Part shown: in pieces, positions 1 through 10,287 of the stretch
Layout of the letters: every line of letters starts with the position of its first letter
Numbering within the stretch: the stretch's first letter is position 1
Origin: Paraburkholderia ribeironis
Lineage (GTDB): Bacteria; Pseudomonadota; Gammaproteobacteria; Burkholderiales; Burkholderiaceae
Direction: 5' to 3'
NCBI RefSeq assembly: GCF_900019265.1
Contig: NZ_CYGX02000038.1
Span: forward strand, 1-64,000
Length of the DNA: 64,000 nt
Program-made: the position numbers and the translations under genes
The notes under the pieces: model-generated
What the model was told of the DNA's origin: nothing
Seen by the model: the letters and a program-made list of their open reading frames with translations, nothing else
Databases searched by the model: none

Positions 1-24
1 TTCTCGCATCGCCTGAAAAAACAA

Positions 25-52
25 AACCCCACGCTCCGAAAAACGTGGGGTT
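25..52 (-). terminator. Intrinsic terminator of the secDF operon
   Basis: A 9-bp perfect stem (25-33 with 44-52) and a 10-nt loop are followed, reading leftward on the minus strand, by a T-rich run (complement of 15-26). It lies about 70 bp beyond the secF stop codon and is correctly oriented to end the yajC-secD-secF transcript. Confidence 0.8.
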
Positions 53-65
53 CGTCAGCAGTCTG

Positions 66-95
66 AGGCCGGTTCACAGAGAACCGGCCTTTTTT
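66..95 (+). terminator. Intrinsic terminator facing a gene left of the window
   Basis: A 10-bp perfect stem (66-75 with 81-90) and a 5-nt loop are followed by six T on the plus strand (90-95). Its polarity is opposite to secF, so it probably ends a convergent gene lying to the left of the window. The two convergent transcripts would overlap by about 70 bp. Confidence 0.75.
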
Positions 96-124
96 GATTC
101 GCGCAGTCCGCGCTTACGACGGGA

Positions 125-1075
125 TCAGACTTGCGCGCCTGCGTTCGGGTCGTTCGGATCGGTGCGTTCCTTCTTGTCCTTCAGCAGATCTTCGCGCTTC
201 ACGCCGAGCCACATCGCGAGCGCGGCGGCGACGAACACCGACGAATAGATACCGAACAGAATACCGACCGTCAGCGCGAGCGCGAAGTAGTGCAGCGTCG
301 GGCCGCCGAACAGGAACATCGACAGCACCATCATCTGCGTACAGCCGTGCGTGATGATGGTTCGCGACATCGTGCTGGTGATCGCGTGGTTGATCACTTC
401 GATCACGGTCATCTTGCGTTCGCGGCGGAAGGTCTCGCGAATCCGGTCGAAGATCACGACCGACTCGTTCACCGAATAGCCGAGCACCGCGAGCACGGCG
501 GCCAGCACCGATAGCGAGAACTCCCATTGGAAGAACGCGAAGAAGCCGAGAATGATCACCACGTCGTGGAGGTTCGCGATCACGCCGGCCACCGCGTACT
601 TCCATTCGAAACGGAACGACAGGTAGATCACGATGCCGATCACCACGCACGCGAGCGCGAGCAGGCCGTCGGTGGCGAGTTCCTTGCCGACCTGCGGGCC
701 GACGAACTCGACGCGCTGCAACTGCACCTGCGGGGTGTCGGCCTTCAGAGCGGTCATCACCTGTTCGCTCTGTTGCGCCGACGTGTAGCCCTGCTTGAGC
801 GGCAGACGGATCAGCACATCGCGCGAGGTGCCAAAGTTCTGCACCTGCGCGTCGGCATAGCCGAGCTTCGCCAGCGTGCCGCGCACCGGATCAAGCGGCG
901 CGGCGCCCGGATACTGCACTTCGATGACCGTACCGCCGGTGAACTCCACCGACAGATGCAGCCCGCGGTGCGCGAGAAAGAACACAGCGGCGAGGAACGT
1001 CAGCAGCGAAATTGCGTTGAAGATCAACGCACGCTGCATGAACGGGATGTCTTTGCGAAAGCGGAAAAATTCCAT
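125..1075 (-). CDS. secF: Protein translocase subunit SecF
   Basis: SecF is an RND-type inner-membrane protein that, with SecD, uses the proton-motive force to assist late steps of SecYEG-dependent export. At 316 aa it has the usual length. An N-terminal membrane helix (about residues 18-36) is followed by the FTGGT motif starting the periplasmic domain, then a block of five more helices carrying the conserved GYSVNESVVIFDRIRE segment of the fourth helix. It starts at ATG 1075, 18 bp after the secD stop, and must be co-transcribed with secD. A C-terminal charged tail follows the last helix. I see nothing anomalous. Confidence 0.97.
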   Translation of the reverse strand: MEFFRFRKDIPFMQRALIFNAISLLTFLAAVFFLAHRGLHLSVEFTGGTVIEVQYPGAAPLDPVRGTLAKLGYADAQVQNFGTSRDVLIRLPLKQGYTSAQQSEQVMTALKADTPQVQLQRVEFVGPQVGKELATDGLLALACVVIGIVIYLSFRFEWKYAVAGVIANLHDVVIILGFFAFFQWEFSLSVLAAVLAVLGYSVNESVVIFDRIRETFRRERKMTVIEVINHAITSTMSRTIITHGCTQMMVLSMFLFGGPTLHYFALALTVGILFGIYSSVFVAAALAMWLGVKREDLLKDKKERTDPNDPNAGAQV

Positions 1076-1093
1076 GGTCGTGTTCTCCGGGAC

Positions 1094-3139
1094 TCAGCGG
1101 GATGAACCCGGTTTCTGCGGCGTATTCGACGCGTTGCGACGGCGCACGGTCGGCTTGCCGGTGCGTGCCGGCGCGCCAGCCTGGGCCTTCGACTTTGCCT
1201 GGGCCGCGGCGATGGCTTGCGCGGTGTCGGTGGCGGCGTCGCTGCTGCCGTTGCCTAGATAGGCGCTCGAACCTGCCAGCGCTGTTTCCGGACGCCACAC
1301 CTGGCCGATGGCCAGCGACTTCAGCTTCTTCTTGCTGCCGTACCAGAAGTTGACGATTCCGCGCGAGAAGAACACCGCCGAGAACATCGACGTCAGGATG
1401 CCGATACAGTGGACGATCGCGAAGCCGCGCACCGGGCCGGAGCCGAATGCGAGCAGCGCGAGGCCGGCGATCAGCGTGGTGACGTTCGAGTCGAGAATCG
1501 TCGCCCATGCGTGCGCGTAGCCGTTCTGGATCGCCAGTTGCGGCGGCGCGCCGTGGCGCAGTTCTTCACGCACACGTTCGTTGATCAGCACGTTCGCGTC
1601 GATCGCCATACCGAGCGCGAGCGCGATAGCCGCGATACCCGGCAGCGTCAGCGTGGCCTGCAGCATCGACAGTATCGCGATCAGCAGCAGCAGGTTCACG
1701 GACAGGCCGATCATCGAGATCACGCCGAACAGCATGTAGTACGCGATCATGAATACGGCGATCGCCGCGAAGCCCCACACCACCGAGTGGAAGCCCTTCT
1801 TGATGTTGTCGGCGCCGAGGCTCGGGCCGATCGTGCGTTCCTCGATGATTTCCATCGGCGCGGCGAGCGAACCCGCGCGCAGCAGCAGCGCGAGGTCGGC
1901 GGCGGCTTGCGGGGTGGGCTGGCCGGTGATCACGAAGCGGTCGCCCAGTTCCGACTGGATGGTCGCCACCGTCAGCACCTGGCCCTTGCCTCGTTCGAAC
2001 AGCACCATCCCCATCGGCTTGCCGATGTTGTCGCGCGACACGCTGCGCAGTGCGCGGCCGCCGGCCGAGTCGAGACGGATGTTGACCGAAGGACGCTGAT
2101 GTTCGTCGAAGCCCGCCGACGCGTCGATGATGCGGTCGCCGGTGAAGATCACCTGCTTGCGCAGCAGCACCGGCACCTGGTTGCCCTGCGTGAACAGCTC
2201 GTCGCCCGGCGGCACCGGGTCGTTCGGGTTCGGATGCGTGTTGACCGGATCGGCGAGACGCGCTTCGAGCGTCGCCGTACGGCCGATGATGTCTTTCGCC
2301 TTCGCGGTGTCCTGCACGCCCGGCAGTTCGACCACGATGCGGTCCGCGCCTTGTTGCTGGATCACCGGCTCGGCCACGCCGAGTTCGTTCACGCGGTTAT
2401 GCAGCGTGGTGATGTTCTGCTTGAGCGCGGCGTCCTGCACGGAGCGCTGCACGGCCGGCGCAAATGTGCCGACCAGTTGCACGCCACCGTCCTGTCCCGC
2501 TTGCGAGGCCCACTGGAGTTCGCTGATGCTGCGGCCGAGCAGCTTGAGCGCCGCGTCCGCCGTGACCTGATCGGGCAGATTGACCACTACCGACTGGCCG
2601 ACGCGATTCACGCCGCCGTCGCGCACGTTGTTCTCACGCAGCAGCGTGCGCACGTCCGACGCGTCCGAGTCGAGCTTCTTGTTCAGCGCCCCGGCCATGT
2701 CCACTTGCAGCAGGAAGTGCACACCGCCGCGCAGATCGAGACCGAGGTACATCGGCAGCGCGCGCAGCGCGGAGAGCCAGGTCGGCGACGCGCTTTGCAG
2801 GTTCAGTGCGACGATGAACTGCGGATCGGTCGGATCGCTGTTCAGCGACTTCTGCAACAGGTCCTTCACGCGTAGTTGCGTGTCGGTGTCCGTCAGGCGC
2901 ACGCGAACGTTCGCGTTGGTCTGCGAGTTGTCGAACGTGACGGCGGTCGGTTTGATCTGATTGGCGGCAAGCGCCGCTTCGACTGCGGCCAGCGTGGTCG
3001 AGTCGAGCCTGACCGTTGCCTTGCCGCTCGACACCTGCACCGCCGGCGCTTCGCCGTACAGATTGGGCAGCGTGTACACGAGGCCGATGACCAGAGCCAC
3101 CAGCATCACGGCGTATTTCCAGAGGGGGTAGCGATTCAT
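1094..3139 (-). CDS. secD: Protein translocase subunit SecD
   Basis: SecD is the larger partner of SecF in the Sec accessory complex. The 681-aa product begins with one membrane helix (about residues 9-27), then a large periplasmic region that includes the diagnostic LGLDLRGG motif, and ends with a five-helix block carrying GMAIDANVLINERVREEL, the proton-relay helix. After the last helix there is an unusually long tail of about 75 residues rich in Ala, Ser, Lys and Arg with no recognised domain; SecD proteins such as that of E. coli (615 aa) lack it. The gene lies between yajC and secF, as in most proteobacteria. Confidence 0.97.
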   Translation of the reverse strand: MNRYPLWKYAVMLVALVIGLVYTLPNLYGEAPAVQVSSGKATVRLDSTTLAAVEAALAANQIKPTAVTFDNSQTNANVRVRLTDTDTQLRVKDLLQKSLNSDPTDPQFIVALNLQSASPTWLSALRALPMYLGLDLRGGVHFLLQVDMAGALNKKLDSDASDVRTLLRENNVRDGGVNRVGQSVVVNLPDQVTADAALKLLGRSISELQWASQAGQDGGVQLVGTFAPAVQRSVQDAALKQNITTLHNRVNELGVAEPVIQQQGADRIVVELPGVQDTAKAKDIIGRTATLEARLADPVNTHPNPNDPVPPGDELFTQGNQVPVLLRKQVIFTGDRIIDASAGFDEHQRPSVNIRLDSAGGRALRSVSRDNIGKPMGMVLFERGKGQVLTVATIQSELGDRFVITGQPTPQAAADLALLLRAGSLAAPMEIIEERTIGPSLGADNIKKGFHSVVWGFAAIAVFMIAYYMLFGVISMIGLSVNLLLLIAILSMLQATLTLPGIAAIALALGMAIDANVLINERVREELRHGAPPQLAIQNGYAHAWATILDSNVTTLIAGLALLAFGSGPVRGFAIVHCIGILTSMFSAVFFSRGIVNFWYGSKKKLKSLAIGQVWRPETALAGSSAYLGNGSSDAATDTAQAIAAAQAKSKAQAGAPARTGKPTVRRRNASNTPQKPGSSR

Positions 3140-3257
3140 GAGTGGTCCAACGGGAAAGTTGGCTTGGAAGCGATGCGTCCGGCGATGAGCGCGGGCGATT
3201 CAGCGCGCGATGGCGTGGATCGCCGGCGAGGCCGCGCCGGACGCAAGGGAGCAGGCC

Positions 3258-3587
3258 TTATAGCGACTTGATCGTGCCCTTCGGGAGAATCGTCGTGACC
3301 GACGCTTTTTGCACGGTGATTTCGGTGCCTTCCGAGATTTCAATGCCGACATAAGCTTCGCCGACCTTGGTCACCTTGCCGACGATGCCGCCATTCGTCA
3401 CCACTTCGTCGCCCTTGGCCATGGCGGCGAGCATGTTGCGATGCTCTTTCTGGCGCTTCATTTGCGGGCGAATCATGATGAAGTACAGCACGCCGAACAT
3501 CAGGATCAGCGGCAGGAAGCTCATCAGGTTCGATTCAATGCCACCTGTTGCTGTGCCTTGGGCGAAGGCATTGGAAATGAACGACAC
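3258..3587 (-). CDS. yajC: Preprotein translocase subunit YajC
   Basis: YajC is a small single-helix membrane protein that associates with SecDF. The product (109 aa from the chosen start) has one hydrophobic helix (SFLPLILMFGVLYFIMI) followed by the conserved RPQMKRQKEHRNML motif and a soluble domain. I chose GTG at 3587 rather than the upstream ATG at 3611: a GGAGAG ribosome-binding site (complement of 3594-3599) lies six bases before the GTG, and the protein then begins SFISNAFAQ after the initiator, as is typical of the family. It is first in the yajC-secD-secF operon; 118 bp separate it from secD. Confidence 0.93.
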   Translation of the reverse strand: MSFISNAFAQGTATGGIESNLMSFLPLILMFGVLYFIMIRPQMKRQKEHRNMLAAMAKGDEVVTNGGIVGKVTKVGEAYVGIEISEGTEITVQKASVTTILPKGTIKSL

Positions 3588-3694
3588 GTTGGTCTCTCCG
3601 TTATCAGTCAAACGATCAAAAAAATCAGCCGGTTATTCTACCACCGGCCGCACGCGCGTCGGCACGGCGAATCGGCTTTGCGATCAGCCGTTTA

Positions 3695-3751
3695 AAGCTT
3701 GGTCGAAGCCTGGTCGGAAGCCGGGTTGAAGCGGCGTTGAAGCCGGGCCTG
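3695..3751. repeat. Degenerate 11-12 bp tandem repeat
   Basis: About five imperfect copies of an 11-12 bp unit beginning AAGC (3695, 3706, 3718, 3729, 3740) fill part of the 240-bp gap between yajC and tgt. The remainder of the gap shows no gene. Confidence 0.55.
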
Positions 3752-3827
3752 CCGTTCGCGAAAGTAGATTGTAAGATTTTCGCCGCGCGACGGAGGGATT
3801 CTTCGTGGAATCCATCTTCGGGGCCGG

Positions 3828-5018
3828 TTACGACGCCGGTTCGACGCCGCGAGCGCGGTTCTCGTGGAAGCGTTTGCGGAACGGCTCGAACATTTTCGCG
3901 TCGATCGCGTCGCGCATTTCCTGCATCAGTTCGAGGTAGTAGTGCAGGTTGTGGATCGTGTTCAGTTGCGCGCCGAGGATTTCGCCGACGCGATGCAGGT
4001 GATGCAGATAGCCGCGCGTGAAATTGCGGCAGGTGTAGCAGCCGCATTGCTCGTCGAGCGGGCGCAGCGAATTTTTGTGCGTGGCGTTGCGGATCTTGAT
4101 GTCGCCGAAACGCGTGAAGAGCCAGCCGTTGCGCGCGTTGCGGGTCGGCATCACGCAGTCGAACATGTCGACGCCGGCGGCGACGCCCGCCACCAGGTCT
4201 TCCGGCGTGCCCACGCCCATCAGGTAGTGCGGCTTGTCGGCCGGCAGCTTCGGGCCGATGTGGTTCAGCACGCGCATCATGTCTTCCTTCGGCTCGCCGA
4301 CCGACAGCCCGCCGATCGCGAGGCCGTGGAAGTCCATCTGCGCGAGGCCTGCCAGCGATTCGTCGCGCAGGTCCTCGAACATGCCGCCCTGAACGATGCC
4401 GAACAGCGCGTTCGGATTGCCGAGCCGGTTGAATTCGTCGATCGAACGTTGGGCCCAGCGCATCGACATGCGCATCGACTCGGCCGCGTCCTTGTGCGAG
4501 GTCGGCACGTTGTTGGTCGCGTATGGCGTGCATTCGTCGAACTGCATGACGATGTCCGAGTTCAGCACTTTCTGGATCTGCATCGACACTTCCGGCGACA
4601 GGAACAGCTTGTCGCCGTTGATCGGCGATGCGAACGTGACGCCGTCTTCGGTGATCTTGCGCAGATCGCCGAGCGAGAACACCTGGAAGCCGCCGGAGTC
4701 CGTCAGGATCGGCTTCTTCCAGCCCATGAAGCCGTGCAGGCCGCCGTGCGCCTCGATGGTGTCGAGACCCGGGCGCAGCCACAGGTGGAAGGTGTTGCCC
4801 AGGATGATCTGCGCGTGCATTTCGTCGAGCTCGCGCGGCTGCACTGCCTTCACGGTGCCGTAGGTGCCGACCGGCATGAAGATCGGCGTTTCGACCACGC
4901 CGTGATTGAGCGTGACGCGGCCGCGGCGGGCCTGGCCGTCAGTGCCGAGCAGTTCGAATTTGAGGCCGTTGGCGGGGCGCTCGGTAGCCGTCTGTTGCGA
5001 TGGATGACCGTCGGTCAT
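3828..5018 (-). CDS. tgt: tRNA-guanine(34) transglycosylase
   Basis: Tgt exchanges the wobble guanine of GUN-anticodon tRNAs for preQ1, a step of queuosine synthesis. The 396-aa protein has the TIM-barrel landmarks: TDSGGFQVFSL (D107, substrate and general-base region), the GGLSVGEPKE loop, the MFDCVMPTRNARNG segment with the nucleophilic Asp, and the C-terminal zinc site CGCYTC with a later His. It is slightly longer than the roughly 375-aa norm because of a polar N-terminal extension. It is downstream of queA, the next enzyme in the pathway, on the same strand with a gap of about 140 bp, so the two are probably co-regulated. Confidence 0.97.
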   Translation of the reverse strand: MTDGHPSQQTATERPANGLKFELLGTDGQARRGRVTLNHGVVETPIFMPVGTYGTVKAVQPRELDEMHAQIILGNTFHLWLRPGLDTIEAHGGLHGFMGWKKPILTDSGGFQVFSLGDLRKITEDGVTFASPINGDKLFLSPEVSMQIQKVLNSDIVMQFDECTPYATNNVPTSHKDAAESMRMSMRWAQRSIDEFNRLGNPNALFGIVQGGMFEDLRDESLAGLAQMDFHGLAIGGLSVGEPKEDMMRVLNHIGPKLPADKPHYLMGVGTPEDLVAGVAAGVDMFDCVMPTRNARNGWLFTRFGDIKIRNATHKNSLRPLDEQCGCYTCRNFTRGYLHHLHRVGEILGAQLNTIHNLHYYLELMQEMRDAIDAKMFEPFRKRFHENRARGVEPAS

Positions 5019-5158
5019 TGGGTAACTCCTGTGCTACCGGAAAACAGTCCGGCGCGTATGTTGAAACAGTCTTTGGTTTGACAGCTCTGCATGGGACGCC
5101 AGAAGAGTCCGCGGCGGCAAGGGAACTGCAAAAAAGTTGAAACAACGTGTCAGACAGC

Positions 5159-6214
5159 TCAGGCGTCCCGCCGCGTGAGCAGCATCGCGTCGCCATAGCT
5201 GAAAAAGCGGTAACGCTGTTCGATCGCGTGGCGATACGCGGCGCGAATCGTCTCGACGCCGGCGAACGCCGACACCAGCATCAGCAACGTCGACTTCGGC
5301 AAATGGAAATTCGTCACCAGCCGGTCGACCACGCGGAACCGGTAGCCCGGCGTGATGAAGATGTCGGTTTCCGTGCTGGCCGCGGCGAGCGGTCGGCCGG
5401 CAGCTTCGGCGTCGCGGGCGGCGGCTTCGAGCGCGCGCATCGAGGTCGTGCCTACCGCAATCACACGGTTGCCGCGCGCCCGGGTCGCGGCGATTTTGTC
5501 GGCGAGCGATTGCGGCAGGTGATACCACTCGCTGTGCATCTTGTGCTCGGCGAGGTTTTCGACCCGCACCGGCTGAAACGTGCCCGCGCCGACGTGCAGC
5601 GTCAGCGTCGCGCGCTCCACGCCGCGCTCGTCGAGCCGCGCCAGCAGCGCGTCGTCGAAATGCAGGCCGGCGGTGGGCGCGGCCACCGCGCCCGGGTTTT
5701 GCGCGAACACCGTTTGATAGCGGGTCTCGTCGGTCGCATCGGGGTCGTGCTCGATGTACGGCGGCAGCGGCAGGCGGCCGAACTGTTCGATCAGCGTCAG
5801 GCAGTCGCCGGGGAAGTGCAGCGTATAGAAGGGCTCGACCCGCTCGCCGACCGTCACGTCGAACGCGTCCGCGAGCCGGATCGTGGTGCCCGGCTGCGGG
5901 CTCTTGCTCGCGCGGATCTGCGCGAGAGCCGTGCGCTCGCCGGTGAGCCGCTCCACCAGCACTTCGATCTTGCCGCCGCTGGCCTTCTGACCGTGAAAGC
6001 GCGCCTTCAGGACTTTGGTATCGTTGAACACCAGCAGATCGCCCGGCGCAATGCACTCGGGCAGTTCGGCGAAGCGGCGGTCGATCAGACGCGCGGCGTC
6101 GGCGCCGCCCGCGTTGTCCACTTCGAGCAGACGGCTGGCGCTGCGCTCGGACAGCGCGACTTGCGCGATCAACTCCGGTGGCAGATCGAAATCGAAATCG
6201 GAAAGCGTAAACAT
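5159..6214 (-). CDS. queA: S-adenosylmethionine:tRNA ribosyltransferase-isomerase
   Basis: QueA transfers and isomerises the ribosyl group of SAM onto preQ1-tRNA to give epoxyqueuosine. The frame is open back to 6328, but the family-typical N-terminus (MFTLSDFDFDLPPELIAQ) begins at ATG 6214, giving 351 aa, the expected length. Conserved segments include the LLVFNDTKVLKARF stretch, GAVAAPTAGLHF and VGTTSMRALE. It is divergent from recG with about 150 bp between starts, and it precedes tgt. Confidence 0.96.
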   Translation of the reverse strand: MFTLSDFDFDLPPELIAQVALSERSASRLLEVDNAGGADAARLIDRRFAELPECIAPGDLLVFNDTKVLKARFHGQKASGGKIEVLVERLTGERTALAQIRASKSPQPGTTIRLADAFDVTVGERVEPFYTLHFPGDCLTLIEQFGRLPLPPYIEHDPDATDETRYQTVFAQNPGAVAAPTAGLHFDDALLARLDERGVERATLTLHVGAGTFQPVRVENLAEHKMHSEWYHLPQSLADKIAATRARGNRVIAVGTTSMRALEAAARDAEAAGRPLAAASTETDIFITPGYRFRVVDRLVTNFHLPKSTLLMLVSAFAGVETIRAAYRHAIEQRYRFFSYGDAMLLTRRDA

Positions 6215-6363
6215 GCGAACGACTGGAAGCGAATTGAGACTGAATTGAGCCGAAGCCGGAGCCGGGCGGCTATGATTGCGGGACGCCAGAGCGGCCCGTG
6301 CGCCCACGCGCCGTGTGGCGCGCGACACCTTTGACAGCCGATATTGTACTTGCGAAGCAGCCC

Positions 6364-8790
<2,427 letters not shown>

Positions 8791-8838
8791 ATCTGGTTCG
8801 AGGTTGACCTGGATGGGCCACGGCTTGAAAACCAGAGG

Positions 8839-8877
8839 TTGGCGAACCGACCCTATCGGTGTATAACTAGAACCTAT
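8839..8877 (+). promoter_or_regulatory. oxyR promoter with a partial OxyR-type box
   Basis: TTGGCG (8839-8844) and TATAAC (8862-8867) are 17 bp apart. CTAT (8853-8856), ATAA (8863-8866) and CTAT (8874-8877) overlap the -10 region with spacings of 6 and 7 bp. These resemble the ATAG-N7-CTAT half-sites known for OxyR. Autoregulation is inferred. Confidence 0.5.
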
Positions 8878-8905
8878 CGAACTCATCGCACTGATTGGTC
8901 CCCGA

Positions 8906-9865
8906 ATGACGCTCACCGAATTGAAATACATCGTTGCGGTCGCCCGCGAGCGGCACTTCGGCCGGGCCGCCGAAGCATGTTTCGTTAGCCAGCCGACGCT
9001 GTCGGTGGCGATCAAGAAGCTCGAGGACGAGCTGAACGTGCAGATCTTCGAGCGCGGCACCAGCGAAGTCAGCGTCACGCCGATCGGCGAACAGATCGTC
9101 ACGCAAGCCCAGCGCGTGCTCGAACAGACGCTCGCCATCAAGGAAATCGCCAAGCAGGGCAAAGATCCGCTGGTCGGGCCGTTGCGCCTTGGCGTGATCT
9201 ATACGATCGGGCCGTATCTGTTGCCCACGCTCGTCAAGCAGATGATCCAGCGCGTCCCGCAGATGCCGTTGATGCTGCAGGAAAATTACACGCTCAAGCT
9301 GATCGAGCTGCTCAAGCAGGGCGAGATCGACGTCGCGATCATGGCGCTGCCTTTTCCCGAGACCGGGCTGATGCAGCGCCCGCTGTACGACGAGCCGTTC
9401 GTGGTCGCGCTGCCGGCCGGCCACGCGTGGGAAAACCGCCCGAAGATCGACGCCGACGACCTGAAGCAGGAAACCATGCTGCTGCTCGGCAGCGGCCATT
9501 GCTTTCGCGACCACGTGCTCGGCGTGTGCCCGGAGCTGATGCGCTTTTCGCAGAACGCGGACGGTATCCAGAAGACCTTCGAAGGGTCGTCGCTGGAGAC
9601 CATTCGTCATATGGTCGCGAGCGGTGTCGGGATTACCGTGCTGCCGCGCATGTCGGTGCATGAAGTGAAGCCGCACGCGGGCGGCATCGACCCGGGCCTG
9701 CTCAGCTACGTCCCGTTCGACGAACCCGTGCCCGATCGCCGCGTCGTGCTGGCGTGGCGCAAGAGCTTCACGCGCATGCCCGCGATCGACGCCATCTGCG
9801 ACGCGATCAGCGCCTGCGATCTGCCGGGTGTCAAGAAGCTCGATCTGCCGGTCGCCGTCAACTAA
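8906..9865 (+). CDS. oxyR: Hydrogen-peroxide-sensing regulator OxyR
   Basis: This LysR-family regulator (319 aa) has an N-terminal winged helix-turn-helix (residues 1-60) and a LysR substrate-binding domain. The two redox cysteines are in the segment GSGHCFRDHVLGVCPE: C199 and C208, exactly the positions that form the disulfide in E. coli OxyR. This makes OxyR, rather than a generic LysR protein, the firm call. It is followed by catalase and Dps genes, its classical targets. A GC-rich hairpin at 9887-9919 after the stop lacks a T-run. Confidence 0.95.
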   Translation: MTLTELKYIVAVARERHFGRAAEACFVSQPTLSVAIKKLEDELNVQIFERGTSEVSVTPIGEQIVTQAQRVLEQTLAIKEIAKQGKDPLVGPLRLGVIYTIGPYLLPTLVKQMIQRVPQMPLMLQENYTLKLIELLKQGEIDVAIMALPFPETGLMQRPLYDEPFVVALPAGHAWENRPKIDADDLKQETMLLLGSGHCFRDHVLGVCPELMRFSQNADGIQKTFEGSSLETIRHMVASGVGITVLPRMSVHEVKPHAGGIDPGLLSYVPFDEPVPDRRVVLAWRKSFTRMPAIDAICDAISACDLPGVKKLDLPVAVN

Positions 9866-9970
9866 CCATTCCATCTGCCGCTTTCGGGCCGGCTCGACGG
9901 ACGCCGTCGGGAGCCGGCCGCGCGCTCGTGCGCCGCGCCGGAAGGGCCGCAAGCCCTATCGTCGCAATAC

Positions 9971-10023
9971 CTATTGAATAGATAAAATTAATCAAACACT
10001 ATAATTCAATAGGGTTGTTATAG
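9971..10023 (+). promoter_or_regulatory. katA promoter region with a 9-bp inverted repeat
   Basis: An AT-rich island carries a perfect -10 hexamer TATAAT (10000-10005) and a TTGAAT -35-like element (9974-9979) at an overlong 20-bp spacing, typical of activator-dependent promoters. CTATTGAAT (9971-9979) and ATTCAATAG (10004-10012) are perfect inverted repeats 24 bp apart. OxyR is the obvious candidate regulator, but the standard four-half-site spacing is not met. Confidence 0.55.
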
Positions 10024-10072
10024 TCTCCTCCATGGATCGCCGATCCCCTACTTCACAAGGCCAGGAGGAATC

Positions 10073-10213
10073 ATGATGCAAGCGGACTCGCAACCTACCC
10101 AGGCGCTCGCCGCCCAATCGCTCGGCGCTGCCGCCAGCGCTGTCGTCGCGCCGACACCCGGTGTGCGCACTGTCGCGTTGTCCCTGCTGGTCGATCGAGC
10201 ACTGTCCGCGTGA
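10073..10213 (+). CDS. Small ORF (46 aa) in the katA leader
   Basis: A 46-codon ORF starts at ATG 10073 with a textbook AGGAGG ribosome-binding site (10063-10068) only four bases upstream. The peptide begins MMQADSQPTQALAAQ and is rich in Ala, Val and Ser, with no recognisable domain and no clear signal peptide. It lies between the TATAAT box and katA and ends 74 bp before katA, so it would be the first cistron of the katA transcript. It could be a leader peptide or a small stress protein. The strong ribosome-binding site is the main support; I do not recognise the product. Confidence 0.5.
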   Translation: MMQADSQPTQALAAQSLGAAASAVVAPTPGVRTVALSLLVDRALSA

Positions 10214-10287
10214 CGCCTCGTCTCTGATATCAGCGCGCCGCGCCTCTCTCCCATTCTGTTTCGATAAAAACCACGCAGGAGTTACGC

